A stretch of 64,000 nt of DNA. Source: Chitinilyticum aquatile DSM 21506. GTDB taxonomy: Bacteria > Pseudomonadota > Gammaproteobacteria > Burkholderiales > Chitinibacteraceae. Every line of letters begins with the position of its first letter. The stretch's first letter is position 1. A program made the position numbers and the translations under genes. The DNA lies in contig NZ_AUMS01000004.1 of NCBI RefSeq assembly GCF_000430805.1, positions 1 to 64,000 of the forward strand, written 5' to 3'. The notes beneath the pieces were generated by a model. It had not been told where the DNA came from, made no database searches, and worked only from the letters and a program-made list of their open reading frames with translations. Shown one piece after another: positions 1-8,925 of the stretch.

Positions 1-2099
1 GCCTTGAGTGTGATGGCGCGGTCTTCGTCCGTCTTGAAGGTGTCCGGATTGGCCTGCGGTGCATCGCCGGCCGTGAAGGTCAGGTCGACCGTGGCAACCG
101 TCGTGCCGCCCTTCCCGTCATCCACCAGGACCGTGAAGCGGTCCGTGCCAACATAGTCGGTATTCGGGGTGTAGTGGTACTGGCCATCCGCATCCACCGT
201 GACCGTGCCGTGAGCCGGCTGATCCTTGAGGCTGTAGGTCAGCGTGTCCTTGTCCACATCCGTGGCCACTACGCGGCCATCCACCTTGGTATCTTCCTTC
301 ACCGTGTGGCTGTAGTTCCCAACCTCAGGCTTGTGATTGCCGCCGGTCTGCGTTTCATCAAGACCTGCAATATTGATGGTGAGTTGTTTTGTGGAGCCGT
401 CGCTCAACTTGACTGTAAAGATGTCCTGTCGAACATCCCCTGTATTCAGGGATTGTACCTTCGCAGAACCATTATCAAGTGTATAAGTCCAAGCCCCATT
501 CTTATCAATACTTAGCGACCCATAGGTGCCTTGCTTTGCATCAGCCTCGAAAGTCAGCCCTCCCGTCACTGCCAGCTGACCACTGTCAGCCAGAACAGTG
601 TCTTCCTTGACCGCGCCAAGGTCATCACCTGTGATTTGTTCGGCGGTGCCAATAATCGTGATCGTGATCGGATGGGTAGTTCCATCCTTTGCCGTCACCG
701 TGAACACTTCGACCTTTGTTTCACCAGCTGCCAGATACTGGATCTTGCTATTGTCGACCGCGTATTGCCATTTCCCATCGGCATCGATGGTCAATGTGCC
801 AAGCGCATCTTTGCTCGATTGTGGCACCTTGCTGATATCAAGGCCTGACTGCCCGCGATCTGCATCGACGATGGTCAGGACGCCCGCTGTTCGAAGCAGG
901 CCATCGACGACCCCCTGATCCTCCGTAACGGTGCCCGCATCCTGACCATCGCCTACGGAAAAGATGGGCAGATCATTGGTGCCAATGATGGTGATAGTAA
1001 CCAAGGCCGGTGTGCCATCGACGCTGTACACTTGGAATTCCTGCCGGACAATCTCTCCTTCGGCCAATGCCTGCACGTCGGGACTGGAATTATCGATGGC
1101 AAAGGTCCAATTTCCTTTTGCATCAATCGAGAAAGTGCCATAGTTGTTGCGCACCTGCTGGGTTTGCATAACGCTCTGGTCATGATCGACATCCCGGACA
1201 GTCAAACGACCTGAGGCCACGCTCTGATCTGCAATATCCTCTTTCACAAAGCCGGAATCAGTGTCACCAAGCTCTTTACCAATCTCTGCGCTGTCATTCA
1301 CGCCTGTCACAGTGATTGTCAATGAACCAGTTTCAGAGCCTCCTTTACCATCGCTGACTTGATATGTAAGAACAACATCTTGCTTGTCCCCGCTTGCCAA
1401 CTGGTCGTAACTGGGGTGCCTAGGGTCAAACAAGTAAGTGCCATCATCATTGAAAGTCAGTCCATCTGGCAAAGAACCGATGACACGGTAAGTCAGAAAA
1501 TCACCGTTGGGATCTGTCGCAAGCACCTTCCCTGCAACGATCTCGCCTCCCTCGGTGGCTAAAGCAAACGTCGGACTTGTTACTGGTGCACTATTGGAAT
1601 CAACAACCTGCGTTTGAATTTCCTGAGCCGGACTACCGCCCTCTGTTGTCTGACCAAAACGGATCGGATCAACGGCCTCGGAAATGCGCAGCAGCTGTAC
1701 AAAGCCGTGCCCACTATCCTGGCCGCCGGCATTCAAACCGGCGGCGGTGGCTTCCAGTTCAGTGGATAGATCCTTGCCCTGATCCAGCGCGGCGAGAATC
1801 TGCTCAACGCTCTGGTCGGCATTGGCCACCATGGCTTCGCTGGCGTCGGTCGGCTGCAGGCCGCTCAGATCGCCATCAATGAGTACATTCCGGTTGGGAC
1901 CGAGTTCGAGCAGCTGACCGTTGGGCAACAGCAGCGTGACGCTGCCGTCGGTGCCGGTTACCAGCACTTGCCCTTGCTGCAGCGCCTCTCCATTATTGAC
2001 TGGCAGCAGCGAGCCATCGGGCTGGCGCAGGAAGGCGCGACCTTCGATGACCATCAGGTTTTGTGCGGACTTGCCAGCTTGGGAGGTTTGCTCAGCCAT
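1..2099 (-). CDS. LapA-like giant adhesin, N-terminal part (gene continues past the left edge)
   Basis: An open frame of 699 codons runs from an ATG at 2099 off the left edge; GGAG lies about 8 nt before the ATG. Residues 1-110 match the retention-module type of N-terminus that anchors LapA-like adhesins in the outer membrane: a short polar start, a stretch around FLRQPDGSLLPV, then a segment rich in Asp and Gln. TAAG at residues 118-121 (nt 1737-1748) is the type of di-alanine site cut by the periplasmic protease LapG. After it come an Ig/cadherin-like unit (about 170-270), three VCBS-type repeats (about 270-590, each ending near TITIIGT or similar) and another cadherin-like unit reaching the edge. 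The family continues for thousands of residues and ends in RTX repeats and a type I secretion signal, none of which is visible here. Expected role: surface attachment and biofilm. Family call is firm; the ligand is unknown. Confidence 0.88.
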   Translation of the reverse strand, partial: MAEQTSQAGKSAQNLMVIEGRAFLRQPDGSLLPVNNGEALQQGQVLVTGTDGSVTLLLPNGQLLELGPNRNVLIDGDLSGLQPTDASEAMVANADQSVEQILAALDQGKDLSTELEATAAGLNAGGQDSGHGFVQLLRISEAVDPIRFGQTTEGGSPAQEIQTQVVDSNSAPVTSPTFALATEGGEIVAGKVLATDPNGDFLTYRVIGSLPDGLTFNDDGTYLFDPRHPSYDQLASGDKQDVVLTYQVSDGKGGSETGSLTITVTGVNDSAEIGKELGDTDSGFVKEDIADQSVASGRLTVRDVDHDQSVMQTQQVRNNYGTFSIDAKGNWTFAIDNSSPDVQALAEGEIVRQEFQVYSVDGTPALVTITIIGTNDLPIFSVGDGQDAGTVTEDQGVVDGLLRTAGVLTIVDADRGQSGLDISKVPQSSKDALGTLTIDADGKWQYAVDNSKIQYLAAGETKVEVFTVTAKDGTTHPITITIIGTAEQITGDDLGAVKEDTVLADSGQLAVTGGLTFEADAKQGTYGSLSIDKNGAWTYTLDNGSAKVQSLNTGDVRQDIFTVKLSDGSTKQLTINIAGLDETQTGGNHKPEVGNYSHTVKEDTKVDGRVVATDVDKDTLTYSLKDQPAHGTVTVDADGQYHYTPNTDYVGTDRFTVLVDDGKGGTTVATVDLTFTAGDAPQANPDTFKTDEDRAITLK

Positions 2100-2309
2100 G
2101 GTGTACTCCAGAATTAGATTTTTCTGATGTGCACGATAAGGCATGACAAGCGCAAACTCGATTGTACTGAAGTACAGTCCCCGGCCCGGATGGCGGCCCC
2201 ATATCTTGATTCAATCTAAAGTCAGATCAAAAAGTGCAATTTGGCAATAACCAGACATGCTAGAGTCAGCTCTGGCCCACTCAACCTTTAGCGCAACAGG
2301 GAGTTCTGC

Positions 2310-3581
2310 ATGAAGTTCGACACGCTTGCCATCCATGCCGGTTATGAAATCGACCCGACTACCAAGTCAGTGGCCGTACCCATTTACCAGACCACCAGCT
2401 ACGCCTTCGACGACACCCAGCATGGCGCCGACCTGTTCGACCTGAAAGTGAAGGGCAATATTTACACGCGCATCATGAATCCAACCACCGACGTGCTCGA
2501 ACAGCGTGTCGCGGCGCTGGAAGGCGGCATCGGTGCGCTGGCGCTTGCCTCCGGCCAGGCGGCGATCACCTATGCGATCCTGACCATTGCCGAAGCGGGC
2601 GACAACATCATCGCCACCAGCGCGCTGTATGGCGGCACCTACAATCTGTTCGCCCACACACTGCCGCAGTACGGCATTGCGGTGAAATTTGTCGATGCCA
2701 ATGATCCACAAGCGGCGGCAGCGCTGATCGATGGACGCACGAAGGCAATTTATTGCGAATCGATCGGCAACCCGCTGGGCAATGTCGTCGATTTCGCCGC
2801 GTTCGCCGAAGTGGCACACGCTGGCGGCGTACCGCTGATCGTCGACAACACCGTGCCGACGCCGTACCTGACCCGCCCGATCGAGCACGGTGCGGACATC
2901 GTCGTGCATTCGCTGACCAAATACATCGGCGGCCATGGCACCAGCATCGGCGGCATCATCGTCGATTCCGGCAAATTCCCGTGGGCCGAACACAAGGCGC
3001 GCTTCAAGCGTCTGAACGAGCCGGAAGTGAGCTACCACGGTGTGGTTTATACCGAGGCACTCGGCCCGGCCGCCTTCATCGGCCGTGCGCGTACCGTGCC
3101 GCTGCGCAATATGGGCGCGTGCATTTCGCCGTTCAACGCCTTCCTGATTCTGCAGGGGCTGGAAACCCTGGCGCTGCGCATGGATCGGCATGTGGAAAAC
3201 GCGCTGAAGGTCGCCGAATTCCTCAAGACTCACCCGAAGGTGAACTGGGTCAATTACGCCGGTCTGCCGGATCACCCGAGCCGTCCGCTGGTTGACAAGT
3301 ACTTCGGCGGCAAGGCTTCCGGCCTGCTGACCTTTGGCGTGCAGGGCGGCCGCGATGCTGGCGCACGCTTCCAGGATGCGCTGCAACTTGTCACCCGGCT
3401 GGTCAACATTGGCGACGCCAAGAGTCTGGCCACCCATCCGGCCAGTACCACGCACCGCCAGCTCTCGCCGGAAGAACTCAAGAAGGCGGGCGTCAGCGAG
3501 GACATGGTGCGCCTGTCGATCGGGATCGAGCACATTGATGACATCCTGGCCGACCTCGCTCAGGCGCTTGATGCGGCATAA
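2310..3581 (+). CDS. metY: O-acetylhomoserine sulfhydrylase family enzyme
   Basis: 423 residues, the usual length for MetY. It is a PLP enzyme of the Cys/Met metabolism family that makes homocysteine (or methionine) from O-acetylhomoserine and sulfide or methanethiol in the cytosol. The PLP lysine is K204 in [11 protein letters not shown]179 in VDN would contact the cofactor ring nitrogen, and the start [20 protein letters not shown] type sequence is typical of MetY rather than MetB or MetC. GGGAG precedes the ATG by about 6 nt. The gene stands alone, divergent from the adhesin, with a hairpin after its stop. O-succinylhomoserine specificity (MetZ) is a weaker alternative. Confidence 0.9.
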   Translation: MKFDTLAIHAGYEIDPTTKSVAVPIYQTTSYAFDDTQHGADLFDLKVKGNIYTRIMNPTTDVLEQRVAALEGGIGALALASGQAAITYAILTIAEAGDNIIATSALYGGTYNLFAHTLPQYGIAVKFVDANDPQAAAALIDGRTKAIYCESIGNPLGNVVDFAAFAEVAHAGGVPLIVDNTVPTPYLTRPIEHGADIVVHSLTKYIGGHGTSIGGIIVDSGKFPWAEHKARFKRLNEPEVSYHGVVYTEALGPAAFIGRARTVPLRNMGACISPFNAFLILQGLETLALRMDRHVENALKVAEFLKTHPKVNWVNYAGLPDHPSRPLVDKYFGGKASGLLTFGVQGGRDAGARFQDALQLVTRLVNIGDAKSLATHPASTTHRQLSPEELKKAGVSEDMVRLSIGIEHIDDILADLAQALDAA

Positions 3582-3595
3582 CGTGCAATAATGGT

Positions 3596-3633
3596 GCGGT
3601 ATCGGGTGCAATACACAATAATCCTGATACCGC
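3596..3633. terminator. Inverted repeat downstream of metY
   Basis: GCGGTATCGGG (3596-3606) pairs with CCTGATACCGC (3623-3633) with one mismatch across a 16-nt loop, 15 nt after the metY stop. There is no clear T-run, so it may stabilise the 3' end or act as a weak terminator. Confidence 0.4.
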
Positions 3634-3730
3634 CCGGCACCTGCCCTGACCTGAAGGACGGCAAGTAACTGGCAAACATGGCGATATTCGCTAGCATTAT
3701 GTTGTCACCAACCTTTCAGGCGATTGCGTT

Positions 3731-6700
3731 TTGACTCCCACCTTTCCTGCCGAACCGGCTCCGAACCTGACCATGCCGGGGGCATGGCAATTCATCGAGC
3801 AAAGCCGGTTAGCGGTACTGGTCTGGGACAGGCAGCTGAGCCTGCTGCAGGCCTCGCCTGCGGCGACCGAGTTGCTGGGACGCGATGAGGAACTCCTGCA
3901 GGGGCACTTCCTGAATGAATTGCTGCCAGTCAGCGAACACTTCCGCCTGAGCAGCCGCCTGCAGCAATTGCAACCGGAGCAGCCTCCGCTGATGCTGGAA
4001 GGCTGGGTACTCGACCGCTCACTCGACGAAATGCGCGTGCAGTGGGTGATCTGGTCATTGGATGAGCTGCACCAGATCGGCCTGCTCTTCGATCAGCGCG
4101 AATTGTCGGCGCTGCGCGATGAGGTACAGATGCGCCGCGAGCTGTATACCGCGCTCGTCACCCAGGCACGCGACGCCATCGTGCTGATCAATCCGAACGA
4201 AGCCAGCATCATCGAATTCAACCCGGCGGCAGCCGACATGCTCGGTTATACGCCGGCCGAGTTCGGCAGGCTGTCCCTGAGCCAGCTCGGCAGCGGCGAT
4301 GAAATCAATACATGGCTAGGGTATACGCGTAAAGCCAAGGACGGACAATGCACCATCCACGATACACTGCTTAATTCCAAGGGCGGCTCGCGCATCAACG
4401 TCCGCATCAGCAGCCGGCCGGTACTGGTGCAGGGCGAGGCAATGCTGGCAACGCTCTGGACCGACATCACGCCCTCCCACCACGCGCGCCAGGAAATCGC
4501 CGCCCTCACCCAGCACATGAACATGGTACTGCGCGACGCGCAGATCGGCGCCTGGGATTACGACATCGTCAGCGGCATCATCCATGTCAACGAGCAGTTC
4601 CACCGCAATTACGGCCATGTATTTGCGACGCTGGATACGCACATCGACGACTGGCGCAAGATCCGTCATCCGCTCGACGAAGCCAATGCCGACGCGGCAC
4701 TGCTCGCGCACCTGGAAGGCAAAACGCCGGAATTCGAAGGCAAGTGGCGCCTGCAGCAGGCCGACGGCAGCTGGCACTGGTGCGTGTCGCGCGGCAAGGT
4801 GATTGAGTGGGCGGAGGATGGCAGCCCGATCCGGATGACGGGCACCATCATCGACCTCAGCGCCCAGCAGGAATCGCTGGGTGAGCTGATCCGCTCGGAA
4901 ACCAAGGCCCGTGCGATGCTTGATGCGCTGTCGGCCTGCATCGCCATCCTGGACGAGCGCGGCAATGTCGTTACCGCCAACGAATCATGGCAGCGTTTCG
5001 AAAACCGCTATGGCATCGCCCCCAATGAATGCCTGCGTATCGGCCAGCGCCATGACAGCGCCGCACGCTACCAGTATGCCGAGCTGCACGATGCCTACCA
5101 GGCAGGCCTGAATACTGTCCTGCGCGGCGAACTCGACTATTTCGAAATGGAAATTCCCGCGCCCTGCGAGCAGGAAATCCAGTGGTTCCTGTGTCGCATG
5201 CAGCGCGTGCACCAGCTCGGCGGGCAGATTCTGCTGGCGCATGAGGACATCACGCAGCAGAAACTCATCAGCCAGGCCATCAACGACACCAAAAGCCGCT
5301 ACGAAGAGCTGCTGCACAATGTGGACGGCATCGTCTGGGAGGCCGACCCGAAAACGCACAATACGACGTTTGTCAGCGGCCAATGCGAGCGCCTGCTGGG
5401 CTATTCACTGCACAACTGGATGCAGGAGGGATTCTGGCTGTCCCGCATCCACCCCGATGACCGTACGAATGTGCTGCGCATAGCCCAGGAAAATGTCGCC
5501 GCTGGCAAGGATTATGAACTCGAATACCGCCTGCAGACTGCAGATGGTCGCTGGTTGTGGCTACATGACCGGGCATCCTTGCAGCGCAATGAAGCTGGCG
5601 TACTGCAACTGCGCGGGCTGATTATCGACATCACTGCCCGCAGGCAAACTGAGGAACAGCTGCGGCTGGCTGCCAGTGTTTTTCAATATGCGCACGAGGG
5701 CATTCTGATCACCGATGCAAGCAACCGCATCATCGACATGAATCAGACCTTCAACGAGCTGACCGGCTTCAGCCGCGACGACCTGATCGGCCAAAAACCG
5801 ACCATGCTGCGCTCCGGGCGCCACAACCGCGACTACTTCAACGCGATGTGGGAGCAGATCACCCGCAACGGCTTCTGGCGGGGTGAAATCTGGAACCGCC
5901 GCAAGAGTGGTGAGCTGTGCGTCGACCTGCTGACCATCTCCGCCGTACGCAATGCCGACCAGGCCATCAGCCACTATGTCGGCGTCTACGCCGACATCAC
6001 GCAGCTCAAGCAGCAGGAACAGAAGCTCGAATTGCTGGCTCACTACGACGCGCTGACCGGCCTGCCCAACCGCGTGCTGCTCGCCGACCGGCTCGAGCAG
6101 GCGCTGGCACTGGCGCGGCGCAGCGGCCTCCTCCTGGCGGTGTGCTATCTGGATCTGGACGATTTCAAGCCGATCAATGACCGTTACGGCCATGAAGTCG
6201 GCGACGACCTGCTGGTCGAAATCAGCCGGCGGCTCATCGACAATGTGCGCGGTGGCGATACCGTCGCGCGGCTGGGTGGCGACGAATTCGTGCTGCTGCT
6301 GGGCAACCACACTTCCACCGAGGAATGCGAGCAGGCGCTGCAGCGCATCCTGCATGTCATCGCCGTACCCTATCTGCACGAGGGCGATGTGCTGAACGTG
6401 TCGGCCAGCCTCGGCGTGACGCTCTATCCGCAGGACGGTGCCGACGCCGAAGGGCTGATGCGCCACGCCGACCAGGCGATGTATACCGCCAAGCAATCGG
6501 GCGCCAACCGCTTCCATTTCTTCGACGCGGCCCAGGATCTGCAGGTGCGCAGCCAGCGCCAGCTGCTCGACCGCATCGCGCGCGCACAGGCCGACAACGA
6601 GCTGCGGCTGTATTACCAACCCAAGATCGACATGCTTACCGGTCGCGTGATCGGCGCCGAAGCCCTGCTGCGCTGGGAGCACCCCGAGCGCGGCATGGTG

Positions 6701-7348
6701 ATGCCCGGCGAATTCCTGCCGGTGCTCGAAAGCTCGACACTGGTCAGCGACGTTGGCTACTGGATCATCGGCACGGTACTCGCGCAGATGCAGAGCTGGC
6801 AGGCCGTCGGCCTGCATGTGCCCATCAGCGTGAATGTCTCGCCACGCCAGCTGGCCAATGCCGACTTCCCGCTGCTGCTGGCCAAGGCGCTGGCCCGCCA
6901 CGACGCAGTGGACCCGGCATTGCTGGAAATCGAAATCGTCGAGTCGGCCGCACTGGAAGACATCGGCCGGGCCATCCGCATCCTCAACATCTGCCGCGGC
7001 ATGGGTGTACGTTTTGCGCTGGACGACTTCGGCACCGGCTATTCCTCGCTGACCTATTTCAAGCGCCTGCCGGCCGAAGTGCTGAAAATCGACCAGTCCT
7101 TCGTACGCAACATGCTGTCCGACCCCAATGATGAAGCCATCGTGCGTGCGGTCATCAGCCTGGCCGAAGCCTTCGAGCGCAAGGTGATTGCCGAGGGCGT
7201 GGAAACCGCCGAACACGGCAGCCTGCTGCTCAGCCTGGGTTGTGCGCATGTGCAGGGTTACGGCATTGCCCGCCCGATGCCGGCAGACCTGTTCCCGCAA
7301 TGGGTAATCGATTACGAAGCCAACCCGCGCTGGGTAAGCCAGGTATAG
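3731..7348 (+). CDS. Multi-PAS diguanylate cyclase / phosphodiesterase
   Basis: 1205 residues and no membrane segment, so probably a cytosolic sensor. About six PAS modules fill residues 15-765. They are followed by a GGDEF domain (about 770-930; GGDEF at 849-853, with the inhibitory I-site RGGD at 840-843) and an EAL domain (about 945-1190; EAL at 977-979, with NVSPRQL, DDFGTGYSSL, KIDQSF and AEGVET). Both catalytic sites look intact, so the protein could make and degrade c-di-GMP; which activity dominates cannot be read. The start is a TTG at 3731 with AGGCGA about 7 nt upstream; an ATG at 3773 is possible but has no ribosome site. It is not LapD-like because it lacks a periplasmic domain and HAMP. 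A 49-nt repeat copy lies in the second PAS domain (4319-4367) and another spans its stop codon. Confidence 0.92.
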   Translation: MTPTFPAEPAPNLTMPGAWQFIEQSRLAVLVWDRQLSLLQASPAATELLGRDEELLQGHFLNELLPVSEHFRLSSRLQQLQPEQPPLMLEGWVLDRSLDEMRVQWVIWSLDELHQIGLLFDQRELSALRDEVQMRRELYTALVTQARDAIVLINPNEASIIEFNPAAADMLGYTPAEFGRLSLSQLGSGDEINTWLGYTRKAKDGQCTIHDTLLNSKGGSRINVRISSRPVLVQGEAMLATLWTDITPSHHARQEIAALTQHMNMVLRDAQIGAWDYDIVSGIIHVNEQFHRNYGHVFATLDTHIDDWRKIRHPLDEANADAALLAHLEGKTPEFEGKWRLQQADGSWHWCVSRGKVIEWAEDGSPIRMTGTIIDLSAQQESLGELIRSETKARAMLDALSACIAILDERGNVVTANESWQRFENRYGIAPNECLRIGQRHDSAARYQYAELHDAYQAGLNTVLRGELDYFEMEIPAPCEQEIQWFLCRMQRVHQLGGQILLAHEDITQQKLISQAINDTKSRYEELLHNVDGIVWEADPKTHNTTFVSGQCERLLGYSLHNWMQEGFWLSRIHPDDRTNVLRIAQENVAAGKDYELEYRLQTADGRWLWLHDRASLQRNEAGVLQLRGLIIDITARRQTEEQLRLAASVFQYAHEGILITDASNRIIDMNQTFNELTGFSRDDLIGQKPTMLRSGRHNRDYFNAMWEQITRNGFWRGEIWNRRKSGELCVDLLTISAVRNADQAISHYVGVYADITQLKQQEQKLELLAHYDALTGLPNRVLLADRLEQALALARRSGLLLAVCYLDLDDFKPINDRYGHEVGDDLLVEISRRLIDNVRGGDTVARLGGDEFVLLLGNHTSTEECEQALQRILHVIAVPYLHEGDVLNVSASLGVTLYPQDGADAEGLMRHADQAMYTAKQSGANRFHFFDAAQDLQVRSQRQLLDRIARAQADNELRLYYQPKIDMLTGRVIGAEALLRWEHPERGMVMPGEFLPVLESSTLVSDVGYWIIGTVLAQMQSWQAVGLHVPISVNVSPRQLANADFPLLLAKALARHDAVDPALLEIEIVESAALEDIGRAIRILNICRGMGVRFALDDFGTGYSSLTYFKRLPAEVLKIDQSFVRNMLSDPNDEAIVRAVISLAEAFERKVIAEGVETAEHGSLLLSLGCAHVQGYGIARPMPADLFPQWVIDYEANPRWVSQV
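4319..4367. repeat. 49-nt palindromic element, coding copy (PAS domain)
   Basis: GGGTAT and ATACAC are separated by 37 nt, with AGCC at the inner position shared by the family. It lies inside the GGDEF-EAL gene and begins with the unusual codon run CTA GGG TAT. It is one of the weaker coding copies, since PAS sequences often encode GY[TS] at this point. Confidence 0.42.
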
Positions 7349-7389
7349 CCCGACAACCCTTTGCAAGAAAGGGCTGCCGCTTTATAGAT
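7341..7389. repeat. 49-nt palindromic element over a stop codon
   Basis: AGGTAT at the left end includes the TAG stop of the GGDEF-EAL gene. The inner arms CCCTTT and AAAGGG are intact; the right end has decayed to ATAGAT. It lies between the GGDEF-EAL gene and the converging rnpB, and may serve as a transcription terminator. Confidence 0.55.
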
Positions 7390-7411
7390 AAGCGGGTATT
7401 TGAAAAGGAAA

Positions 7412-7836
7412 GGCAAAGCAGGCCGGTAAGCCGGGTTCTGTCTCCCTCCCCGAAAGGCGGGCAACTGTCATTCCTCTAGGCCGGCCATTGCTGGACGGCT
7501 CAAGCAACCTACCCGCAGACTCGGCGGGCCGCCTCGACGTCTGCTGCTTGGTCTTGCTCCGGATGGGGTTTACCCTGCCCGGGAATGTTGCCACCCCGGC
7601 GGTGCGCTCTTACCGATCCTTGCGGACGCTGCCGACGCAGCCACCTTTTCACCCTTACCTGTACCCGGTCCTGCCACCTTCAGTGTGGCTTTCAACCCGG
7701 ATCATCGGCGGTTCAGCTCTCTGTTGCACTTTCCGTCGCCTCGCGACGCCCGGCCGTTAGCCGGCATCCTGCCCTGTGGAGCCCGGACTTTCCTCCCCCC
7801 CGTTACCGGGGCGGCGACAGTCTGGCCTGCTTTGCG
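7412..7836 (-). ncRNA. rnpB: RNase P RNA, bacterial class A
   Basis: Read on the minus strand, the RNA starts near 7836 with GCAAAGCAGGCCAGACTGTC and soon shows the conserved GAGGAAAGTCCGGGCTCC (about 7785-7802). It then shows GAAAGTGCAACAGAGAG (about 7715-7731) and closes with AACCCGGCTTACCGGCCTG near 7415-7440. The 5' and 3' ends pair through GCAAAGCAGGCC and GGCCTGCTTTGC to form helix P1. A length of about 425 nt is normal for betaproteobacteria. It is the catalytic RNA that trims tRNA 5' leaders. End points are good to a few nucleotides. Translations of this stretch are spurious. Confidence 0.95.
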
Positions 7837-7972
7837 CGGCCGATTATCCGGCACAAACGCCGGCGGGGCAAACCCGGCTGGCATTTATTACGGCGGAATG
7901 CGGGAATACTGCCGCGCACTCGCCCCAGTGAGGGCAGGAAAATGAGCACTCATGCCAAACAAGGAGTGCATC

Positions 7973-8152
7973 ATGGAGCACCAGCACACAAAGCCGGACC
8001 AGGAAAGCAGTCAGGGACTCTCCGCTTCGCGCCGCCGCAGTTTGCGCGAAATACTGGACATTCCATTCAGCACTTCCTGCGCCTTCATCCGGGCAGGCGA
8101 CAAGGAATCGCTGAAAGCGCGGGAGCTGCTCGATCAGGCCCCGGCTACTTGA
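7973..8152 (+). CDS. Small protein of unknown function (59 aa)
   Basis: The ATG at 7973 has AAGGAG 7 nt upstream, a better start than the in-frame ATG at 7952. The product is hydrophilic, Ser/Glu/Arg-rich at the N-terminus (SASRRRSLREIL) and ends in a helical KESLKARELLDQ segment. There is no signal peptide or membrane segment. It follows rnpB and runs in the same direction as the next small gene. I do not recognise the family. Good ribosome site and plausible codon use support a real gene. Confidence 0.55.
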   Translation: MEHQHTKPDQESSQGLSASRRRSLREILDIPFSTSCAFIRAGDKESLKARELLDQAPAT

Positions 8153-8265
8153 TCGTGCAGGCGGGCGGGCAAGGGTAATATTGCAGCCATGCCACCAGCA
8201 TTACTGCAACAACACGCGGGGGCCGCAGGCGAGATGATAAAGGCATGATAAAAAAGGAGAAAATC

Positions 8266-8418
8266 ATGCCAAACCAGATTCGCCAGTTTATCGACCAGCA
8301 TCTCGCTGCCAACGCCTCAGCCATGGACATCGTGCGCGGCATCAGCCACGAATTCCACCTGCCGGCCCGCACCGCTTATGAGTTGCTGCAGGAATACCTG
8401 CAGCAGCGTGCCGGCTGA
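8266..8418 (+). CDS. Small helical protein of unknown function (50 aa)
   Basis: The ATG at 8266 follows AAAAAGGAGAAAATC, a near-perfect ribosome site. The 50-residue product begins MPNQIRQFIDQHL and contains a helix-turn-helix-like pattern (AMDIVRGISHEFHLPARTAY, then ELLQEYLQQ). It could bind nucleic acid or a protein partner, but the family is not recognised. It lies 113 nt after the 59-residue gene and stops 5 nt before the end of the converging membrane-protein gene. Confidence 0.6.
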   Translation: MPNQIRQFIDQHLAANASAMDIVRGISHEFHLPARTAYELLQEYLQQRAG

Positions 8419-8423
8419 GCGCT

Positions 8424-8906
8424 TCAGTCGCCGCTGCGTACCGGCAAGCGAGCAAGCGCAGCCAGTGCTTCCGCCAGCGCGGCGGCTTTGGCGATGCCGG
8501 CTTTCGATGCAGGAAACTGTGCAAACGCAAAGCGCGGTGCGCCCTCTTCATCCCCGACCACCATCACCCAGACGCTGTCGCGCCGGAACAGATTGGGCTC
8601 CTGCTCCAGCCGGATCGCCGTGAACTGCACCAGCGGCAGGCTGCGCTGCCACAGCGCGAACAGCCCGAACAGGCGGGTGCGCCGGATGAGATGCTCGCCA
8701 TCGCACAGTTGCTCGGTCGGCAGCGCCCAGAAGAACGCACCTGCCGCCAGCATCGTGTACCAGAACACGCCGTAGAAATTGTGCTCCAGCCCGCCCTCGA
8801 TCAGCGGCAGGCCCCACGCACCGGCCGTCAGCAGACCAGCGCCAAAGAGCCACCAGGCCAGATTGTCCGTGCCGCGACGGATGACCATGCGATCGGAATT
8901 GGCCAT
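8424..8906 (-). CDS. Membrane protein of unknown function
   Basis: 160 residues with two hydrophobic segments near the N-terminus (about 18-36 and 45-62: LAWWLFGAGLLTAGAW and FYGVFWYTMLAAGAFFW). A soluble C-terminal half follows, with a pattern like a PH-type or YcxB-like cytoplasmic domain (LCDGEHLIRRTRLFG then LEQEPNLFRRDSVWV). It lies 19 nt downstream of pyrC on the same strand and may be co-transcribed with tusA-pyrC. No catalytic motif is visible. Confidence 0.75.
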   Translation of the reverse strand: MANSDRMVIRRGTDNLAWWLFGAGLLTAGAWGLPLIEGGLEHNFYGVFWYTMLAAGAFFWALPTEQLCDGEHLIRRTRLFGLFALWQRSLPLVQFTAIRLEQEPNLFRRDSVWVMVVGDEEGAPRFAFAQFPASKAGIAKAAALAEALAALARLPVRSGD

Positions 8907-8925
8907 CAGCAGTCAGCCCCGCGCA

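Noticed and set aside
5561-7366. 601-codon open frame opposite the GGDEF-EAL gene
   Set aside because: A mirror of the high-GC coding strand. The sense protein has full GGDEF and EAL motifs; the antisense product has no family pattern.
7394-7442. GGGTAT just before the rnpB 3' end
   Set aside because: No ATACCC at the expected distance, where the RNA gene begins.
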